In this document: positions 14,300 to 18,556 of the stretch, piece by piece
How the letters are laid out: every line of letters begins with the position of its first letter
How positions within the stretch are numbered: the stretch's first letter is position 1
Source: Hyphomicrobiales bacterium
GTDB taxonomy: Bacteria; Pseudomonadota; Alphaproteobacteria; Rhizobiales; Xanthobacteraceae
Assembly (NCBI GenBank): GCA_003164375.1
Contig: PLTE01000223.1
Location: 9,773-28,328, forward strand
DNA length: 18,556 bases
Direction: 5' to 3'
Notes under the pieces: model-generated
Told to the model about the DNA's origin: nothing
The model's database searches: none
The model's input: the letters and a program-made list of their open reading frames with translations, nothing else
Position numbers and translations under genes: made by a program

Positions 14300-14829
14300 T
14301 AATGAATATCGATTCTAGTCTTCAGGGTGAGCGACGGCAACAGCGCCAGCAGATCTGAGCGTTTGAGCGCGACGCAGCCGGCCGTGGGCGCAAAGCCTTT
14401 CCGGGCGACATGAATGAAGACCGCGCTGCCCAATCCGGCGACGCGGGGCCGCGTATTGTGGTCGATTTCGATGATGGCGTCGTAGAGGGCGTCAATGCGG
14501 CGCAGCCGGTCGCCTGGTTCACTGGCCGACTTGCGAAAGGCGCGGTTATAGCGGCGATCCGACGGATCCTCGCACCAGGCGTCGTCGGGGCTGATTCGGC
14601 GCAGCGGCAGCAGCGTGCGCGGCCGCGGCAGCCGGTCGGCGCGCCACCACAGCCGGACCGGGTGAAAAATTCCGGCTGGCGTGCCGCCGTCGCCCTCGCG
14701 CTTGGCGGCCCTGATTCCGCTACGGCCCAGCGCAACGGGCAAAATGTGAGGACCAGCGAACAGCCAGCCTTGCGATCGCCGGCCCGGCCGGGTGCGGATC
14801 CGGATGACGCGGAACGAAGTCTGTCGCAT
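14296..14829 (-). CDS. YkuD-type L,D-transpeptidase domain protein
   Basis: The product is 177 aa from the ATG at 14829; a TTG at 14862 and a GTG at 14841 are possible longer starts. The catalytic block lies near the C-terminus: AVFIHVARKGFAPTAGCVAL with His140 and Cys152, matching the L,D-transpeptidase HxxxxxxxxxxxGC pattern, although the usual Ser before Gly-Cys is Ala with Thr before it. GRSGIRAAKREGDGGTPAGIF (about 36-56) is the usual first strand block, where the substrate peptide sits. The family forms 3-3 peptidoglycan crosslinks or attaches proteins to peptidoglycan in the periplasm. No clear signal peptide is visible from this start, which is odd for a periplasmic enzyme; short single-domain relatives share this. 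Confidence 0.85.
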   Translation of the reverse strand: MRQTSFRVIRIRTRPGRRSQGWLFAGPHILPVALGRSGIRAAKREGDGGTPAGIFHPVRLWWRADRLPRPRTLLPLRRISPDDAWCEDPSDRRYNRAFRKSASEPGDRLRRIDALYDAIIEIDHNTRPRVAGLGSAVFIHVARKGFAPTAGCVALKRSDLLALLPSLTLKTRIDIHY

Positions 14830-14932
14830 AGGCTGCACGGCCCCGATTCCCAACTGCAGCAAGCTTCTGTATCCTTGAGCGTTCTACTTCGCGCCAGGCG
14901 GCGCGGCAAAGCGGCGATGGGGCTCCGACATT

Positions 14933-15619
14933 ATGCCGAATACGCGTAAGATCCTTATTGTCGACGACGACGCCGAATTGCGCGACGCGCTGATGGAACA
15001 GTTGTCGCTGCATGAAGAATTCGAAGCGGTCGGGGCCGAAAACGGCAGTAAAGGCGTGCAAACCGCCAAGGCCGGACAGATCGACCTCGTCATCATGGAT
15101 GTAGGCCTGCCCGACATCGACGGCCGCGAAGCCGTGCGCATCCTGCGCAAAAACGGCTTCAAGGCGCCGATCATCATGCTGACCGGCCACGATACCGATT
15201 CCGACACCATCCTCGGGCTCGAATCGGGCGCCAATGATTATGTGACCAAACCGTTCCGCTTCGCCGTGCTGTTGGCGCGCATCCGGGCGCAACTGCGCCA
15301 GCACGAGGCGAGCGAGGACGCGGTCTTCACTATCGGCCCCTACACGTTTCGGCCAAGCTCGAAGCTTCTGCTCAACCCCAAGGGCAACAAAGTACGGCTC
15401 ACCGAAAAGGAGACCTCGATCCTGCGTTACCTTTTCCGCGCCGGCCAGCGGCCGGTGTCGCGCGAGACGCTGCTGCAGGAAGTCTGGGGCTACAATTCCG
15501 GGGTCACCACGCACACGCTGGAGACGCATATTTATCGATTACGGCAGAAGATCGAAAAGGACGCGGCCGCGCCTACCATTCTGGTCACCGAAGCCGGCGG
15601 CTATAAACTTGTGCCGTGA
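14933..15619 (+). CDS. OmpR/PhoB-family two-component response regulator
   Basis: This 228-aa DNA-binding regulator has a receiver domain at about 5-118: acidic pocket DDD (11-13), phosphoacceptor Asp56 in IMDVGLPD, switch Thr84 in MLTGHD and Lys106 in VTKPF. The winged-helix output domain is at about 130-228, including RLTEKE, the recognition region GVTTHTLETHIYRLRQKIE and the terminal wing GGYKLVP. No sensor kinase is next to it, so its partner is elsewhere. It resembles the CenR-like regulators of Caulobacter and relatives as I remember them, which affect the cell envelope; that identity is tentative. The cNMP-binding gene begins 12 bp downstream and is probably co-transcribed. Confidence 0.92.
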   Translation: MPNTRKILIVDDDAELRDALMEQLSLHEEFEAVGAENGSKGVQTAKAGQIDLVIMDVGLPDIDGREAVRILRKNGFKAPIIMLTGHDTDSDTILGLESGANDYVTKPFRFAVLLARIRAQLRQHEASEDAVFTIGPYTFRPSSKLLLNPKGNKVRLTEKETSILRYLFRAGQRPVSRETLLQEVWGYNSGVTTHTLETHIYRLRQKIEKDAAAPTILVTEAGGYKLVP

Positions 15620-15631
15620 TCGCGGATCGCC

Positions 15632-16096
15632 ATGACGATCGAGGATGACATCGCATTCCTTGAGCGGGTGCCGATGCTGCACCGGCTCGGCACCGGCGCG
15701 TTGCGCATTCTCGCCATCGGCGCCGAAAGCTACACCGTCGAGGCCGGGCAAATGCTGTTCGCGGCCGGTGACGCCGCCGATTGCGCCTATATCGTGCAAG
15801 AGGGCTCCTTCACGCTGGCGGCGCAACGGTCCGGCGGCGATGAAGCCATCGCCGAGCCGGGCACTTTGCTCGGCGAAACCGCGCTGCTTGCCGAAACGCT
15901 GCGGCCGGCGACCGCGACCGCGCGCCAAGCCTCGACGGTAATGCGGATCTCGCGCGCGATGTTTCTAAAAATGCTCGAAAGCTATCCGGAGGCCGCGCAG
16001 CGGCTGCGCGAATTGATCGCGGCGCGCGCCGAGCAATGGGCGAGCGAAATGGAAAAGGTCCGCGCCGCCCTGGCGCGCGGCACCGGGCCGCAATAG
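15632..16096 (+). CDS. Stand-alone cyclic nucleotide-binding (CRP-like) domain protein
   Basis: This 154-aa cytoplasmic protein is one CRP-type beta-roll (about 5-115) and a C-terminal helix, with no helix-turn-helix, so it is not a classical transcription factor. The phosphate-binding cassette is present: GTLLGETALL with Gly81-Glu82, then LRPATATA with Arg91, the residues that in CRP and PKA hold the ribose and phosphate of cAMP. The C-terminal helix (EAAQRLRELIAARAEQW, then EMEKVRAAL) could mediate dimerisation or partner contact. It follows the response regulator by 12 bp and converges on xth with 8 bp between stops. It may be a cAMP- or cGMP-responsive adaptor for the regulator, which is inference only. 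Confidence 0.87.
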   Translation: MTIEDDIAFLERVPMLHRLGTGALRILAIGAESYTVEAGQMLFAAGDAADCAYIVQEGSFTLAAQRSGGDEAIAEPGTLLGETALLAETLRPATATARQASTVMRISRAMFLKMLESYPEAAQRLRELIAARAEQWASEMEKVRAALARGTGPQ

Positions 16097-16104
16097 CTAA
16101 ATCG

Positions 16105-16920
16105 CTAAACCTCCAGCGTCGCCGTCACCGGCACGTGGTCGGAAGGCCGCACCGCACCGCGATAGTCTTTGGCGATCTTGATCGTCGAAGCGCGATCGGC
16201 GAGCGCGTCGGAGGTCCAGATGTGGTCGAGCCGCCGGCCGCGGTCGGCGATACGCCAGTCGGCCGCGCGGTAGCTCCACCAGGTGTAGAGCTTCTCCGGC
16301 TCCGGCGCGAGCACCCGCATGGTATCGATCCAGCCACCGGCCTTGCGCGCGGCGTTAAGCTTCTCGCATTCGATCGGCGTGTGCGAGACGACGCGGATCA
16401 TCTGCTTGTGGCTCCAGACGTCGTGCTCGAGCGGCGCCACGTTGAGATCGCCGACCAGGATCGCGCGCTCCGATGGCGCCGGCTTGAGCTTTTCGCTCGT
16501 CCGCATCTCGTCGAGAAAGGCGAGCTTGTGGGCGAATTTCGGATTGACCGTGGGATCTGGAATATCGCCGCCGGCGGGAACGTAGAAATTATGCACTGTG
16601 ATCGGATCGCGAAAGCCCGCGCGCTCGCCGAACACCGCGGAGACATGGCGGCAATCGGTCTTGCCGCAAAAGCTCTGGACGTCGACCTGCTCGAACGGCA
16701 GCCGCGACAGCACCACGACGCCGTGATAGCCCTTCTGGCCGTTGAGCGCGACATGGTCGTAGCCGAGCCGCTTGAAGCGCTTGAGCGGAAATGCGTCGTC
16801 CGGACATTTTGTCTCTTGCAGGCAGAGAATGTCGGGACGCGCGGCCTTGACGAATTTGGCGACCAGATCGATGCGCAGCCGCACCGAATTGATGTTCCAG
16901 CTTGTCAGAGTGAGTTTCAT
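16105..16920 (-). CDS. xth: Exodeoxyribonuclease III
   Basis: This 271-aa endonuclease/exonuclease/phosphatase-fold enzyme cuts at abasic sites and removes 3'-blocking groups in base-excision repair, acting in the cytoplasm with Mg2+. Motifs, in order: SWNINSVR (7-14), LQETK with metal ligand Glu36, GDLNVAP with Asp158 and Asn160, RRLDHIW for the late Asp, and SDHVPV with catalytic His262. Length is normal (about 260-275 aa). The ATG at 16920 begins directly with the first strand, though no strong ribosome-binding site is seen. It lies downstream of lolA on the same strand with a 105-bp gap, in an order I recall from related genomes (ftsK, lolA, xth). Confidence 0.95.
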   Translation of the reverse strand: MKLTLTSWNINSVRLRIDLVAKFVKAARPDILCLQETKCPDDAFPLKRFKRLGYDHVALNGQKGYHGVVVLSRLPFEQVDVQSFCGKTDCRHVSAVFGERAGFRDPITVHNFYVPAGGDIPDPTVNPKFAHKLAFLDEMRTSEKLKPAPSERAILVGDLNVAPLEHDVWSHKQMIRVVSHTPIECEKLNAARKAGGWIDTMRVLAPEPEKLYTWWSYRAADWRIADRGRRLDHIWTSDALADRASTIKIAKDYRGAVRPSDHVPVTATLEV

Positions 16921-16921
16921 T

Positions 16922-17039
16922 TCAGCAATCGGGAATCAAACGTCCACAATCAACGCAGGCAGTATATAAATATTCGGCAGCGGATTAGCCAACTGCTTTC
17001 CGACGACCAACCACTGATTTTCTGACTACTGATTGCTGA
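16922..17039. repeat. Short inverted repeat flanking the lolA-xth spacer
   Basis: TCAGCAATC at 16922-16930 and GATTGCTGA at 17031-17039 are perfect reverse complements, about 100 bp apart. The right copy encodes the last residues of LolA; the left lies 2 bases before the xth start codon. The spacer is AT-richer than its surroundings. It may be a degenerate small insertion or chance. Confidence 0.3.
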
Positions 17040-17889
17040 TGCCCGAATTACGCTCGTAATTGATAACGAACAGATTCGGGTCGGGCTTTTTCGTGGAATC
17101 GAGATTATAGACCGCGACGGTGGTGTCGAAGCCCTGCGGATCGGTCACGGTCCACTGTTTGAGCGTCAGGTCCTTGGCGTCGAACATCAGCATCAACCGG
17201 CTGGTGCCGATCATCAGCTCTTTTTCCTCGATCACCACGGTGGTGAAGGTATCGTCGGCGGTGACGCTGACGACGTCGGTGTCGTGTTGCAGATCGATGC
17301 GGTCGGCGAGCAAATAGCGCAGCGGCGTCTGCGACAGCGGATAGAGATCCTGCGTCGCCAGCTTGCGGTCGCGCACGACGACCGAAGAGCCGTCGGCGAT
17401 GATGTCGATCGGGCTCGGCGGATTGTAATTGAACCGCACCCGGCCGGGCTTTTGAATGTAGAAGGTACCCTCGGTACGCCCGCCGTCGGGACCGATCTGC
17501 ACGAAATTGCCGACCATGGTCTGCACGCTCGAGAGATAAATGCTGACCCGATCGAGCAGGCCGCGCTGCTTGGCGTCGAAGGCCGTGGCCGACGGGCCGT
17601 GCGAACCGAACAGGCCCGACAATCCTGATGAGCCTTTTTCGGACGGGAAGGAGAACGGGAAGAAGCCCTTATGCTGGTTCGAATCGGCGGGCGCGCTATC
17701 GGTCGCTGCGGGCGGCGGCACGGCGCCGGTTTTAGGCAGCGGAGCGGGCGTCGGCAGCGGCACGCTTTCGGCGAAGACGGGAACTGTTCCGACAAAACCG
17801 AAAGTCAAAGCCAGGGAGCAGGTCATTGCCGCGAGAATGCGCGTCGCGCGGTATCCGGATGTAATATGAGCTGCGCCGTTTGCCGCCAT
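17026..17889 (-). CDS. lolA: Outer-membrane lipoprotein carrier LolA family protein
   Basis: This 287-aa periplasmic carrier should shuttle lipoproteins from the LolCDE complex to the outer membrane. The ATG at 17889 is chosen over the one at 17955 because GGGAGAGG lies just upstream of it. An N-terminal signal region (about 1-42, hydrophobic ILAAMTCSLALTFGFVG, cleaved after VFA) is followed by a long Pro/Ala/Gly/Ser-rich linker to about residue 105, longer than in enterobacterial LolA. The LolA fold then begins with RVSIYLSSVQTMVGNFVQ, where the family pattern is 'yl..l.t..a.F.Q', and continues with GTFYIQKPGRVRFNYNPP, a family hallmark. It sits between ftsK and xth on the same strand. Confidence 0.92.
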   Translation of the reverse strand: MAANGAAHITSGYRATRILAAMTCSLALTFGFVGTVPVFAESVPLPTPAPLPKTGAVPPPAATDSAPADSNQHKGFFPFSFPSEKGSSGLSGLFGSHGPSATAFDAKQRGLLDRVSIYLSSVQTMVGNFVQIGPDGGRTEGTFYIQKPGRVRFNYNPPSPIDIIADGSSVVVRDRKLATQDLYPLSQTPLRYLLADRIDLQHDTDVVSVTADDTFTTVVIEEKELMIGTSRLMLMFDAKDLTLKQWTVTDPQGFDTTVAVYNLDSTKKPDPNLFVINYERNSGISNQ

Positions 17890-18013
17890 CAACCCTCTCC
17901 CGCACCAACGCTTCTGCGCTCGCTCAGCACTCTTCACGTCCACAAGACAACCCATCCGCTAATCGCGCGATATGGCGAATTCGCGGCTACCCGGCTTAAG
18001 GCGCAAATGCTCG

Positions 18014-18043
18014 ATTCTCAATAGGCCAATTCTCAATAAGCCA
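18014..18043. repeat. Tandem duplication of a 15-bp unit downstream of ftsK
   Basis: ATTCTCAATAGGCCA (18014-18028) is followed directly by ATTCTCAATAAGCCA (18029-18043), with one mismatch, a few bases past the ftsK stop. It is unrelated in sequence to the 15-bp pair at 1303-1332. Probably replication slippage. Confidence 0.75.
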
Positions 18044-18047
18044 GCTC

Positions 18048-18556
18048 TTAAAAGGCATCGTCCTGCGCGTTTTCGATCAGAATTTCGCGTTTTCCGGCGT
18101 GATTGGGCTGCCCGACGATGCCTTCCTGCTCCATACGCTCGATCAGGGACGCGGCTCGGTTATAGCCGATCTGTAGCCGGCGCTGAATGTAGCTGGTGGA
18201 TGCCTTGCGGTCGCGGGTGACGATCGCCACCGCCTGCTGGTAGAGGTCGCCGCCTTCGGCGCCGCCCATCGCGGTCGCGTCGAAAATCGGATTGCCGTCC
18301 TCGTCGACCGGCTCCTCGGCGGTGACGGCTTCGAGATATTCCGGCGTGCCTTGCGCCTTGAGGTGACGCACCACCTTCTCGACCTCTTCGTCCGACACGA
18401 ATGGCCCGTGCACCCGGCTGATGCGGCCGCCGCCGGCCATATAGAGCATGTCGCCCTGGCCGAGCAGCTGTTCGGCGCCCTGTTCGCCCAAAATGGTGCG
18501 GCTGTCGATCTTCGAGGTGACCTGGAAAGAAATGCGGGTCGGGAAATTCGCCTTGA
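18048..18556 (-). CDS. ftsK: DNA translocase FtsK, C-terminal part (gene runs off the window)
   Basis: Only the last ~169 residues are present; the frame is open to the window's right edge. The visible part starts in the motor domain (ANFPTRISFQVTSKIDSRTI, then LGEQGAEQLLGQGDMLYM, the conserved end of the RecA-like ATPase) and passes through a variable acidic linker to the winged-helix gamma domain (YQQAVAIVTRDRKASTSYIQ, then RRLQIGYNRAASLIERMEQEG). The gamma domain reads KOPS-type polar sequences to steer the motor toward dif. FtsK segregates chromosomes at the division septum. It ends with NAQDDAF, and lolA starts 158 bp further on in the same direction. Confidence 0.96.
   Translation of the reverse strand, partial: KANFPTRISFQVTSKIDSRTILGEQGAEQLLGQGDMLYMAGGGRISRVHGPFVSDEEVEKVVRHLKAQGTPEYLEAVTAEEPVDEDGNPIFDATAMGGAEGGDLYQQAVAIVTRDRKASTSYIQRRLQIGYNRAASLIERMEQEGIVGQPNHAGKREILIENAQDDAF

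Noticed and set aside
14720..15529. 269-codon minus-strand ORF across the response regulator
   Set aside because: Antisense to a complete receiver/winged-helix protein; no domain signature.
16036..17025. 329-codon plus-strand ORF across xth
   Set aside because: Antisense to a textbook exonuclease III; its start lies inside the cNMP gene and the protein is featureless.
1..18556. CRISPR arrays, tRNA/rRNA genes, insertion sequences, prophage or toxin-antitoxin genes
   Set aside because: No regularly spaced repeats, cloverleaf or rRNA-like sequence, transposase, integrase or paired small ORFs were seen on either strand.

Overview
The window reads as an alphaproteobacterial chromosome segment, most likely from the Hyphomicrobiales (Bradyrhizobium/Rhodopseudomonas/Pseudolabrys-like). 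The grounds are high GC, dense short-gap operons, a palindromic repeat with GAGCATGATC arms that I recall from that group, and the gene order yggS, L,D-transpeptidase, OmpR-type regulator, cNMP-binding protein, xth, lolA, ftsK. No tRNA, rRNA, CRISPR array, transposase or phage gene was seen. The group assignment rests on recall and protein style, not on a search.

Layout. 1-1259 is the 3' part of an S10 serine carboxypeptidase-like gene. 1565-6328 is a complete five-gene branched-chain-amino-acid-type (HAAT) ABC transporter operon: binding protein, LivH, LivM, LivG, LivF. It ends at a palindromic repeat. 6396-7699 (minus) is a two-gene envelope operon: a signal-peptide protein with a possible permuted papain-like His/Cys pair, then a lipoprotein. 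After a 456-bp gap, 8156-8266 encodes a 36-residue lipoprotein followed by a clear rho-independent terminator.

8361-11360 (minus) is a compact operon of a LeuC-type large subunit, a LeuD-type small subunit and an isocitrate lyase/PEP mutase-superfamily protein. This looks like a hydro-lyase plus C-C lyase module rather than leucine biosynthesis. A second, enlarged copy of the palindromic repeat lies immediately upstream of its first gene. 11536-11808 is a glyoxalase-fold (VOC) gene that seems to have lost its middle by an in-frame deletion. 11840-13504 (minus) is a membrane-bound dCache-HAMP-GGDEF diguanylate cyclase.

13604-18556 is a housekeeping/envelope block: YggS PLP-homeostasis protein; a YkuD-type L,D-transpeptidase (minus, stop codons interlocked with yggS); an OmpR-family response regulator with a stand-alone cyclic-nucleotide-binding protein 12 bp behind it; exodeoxyribonuclease III; LolA; and the FtsK C-terminus, cut by the window edge.

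The best candidates for something undescribed are the LeuCD-like/lyase operon, whose lyase has an altered active-site loop; the secreted papain-like/lipoprotein pair; the internally deleted VOC gene; and the regulator/cNMP pair. None is proven novel from sequence alone.
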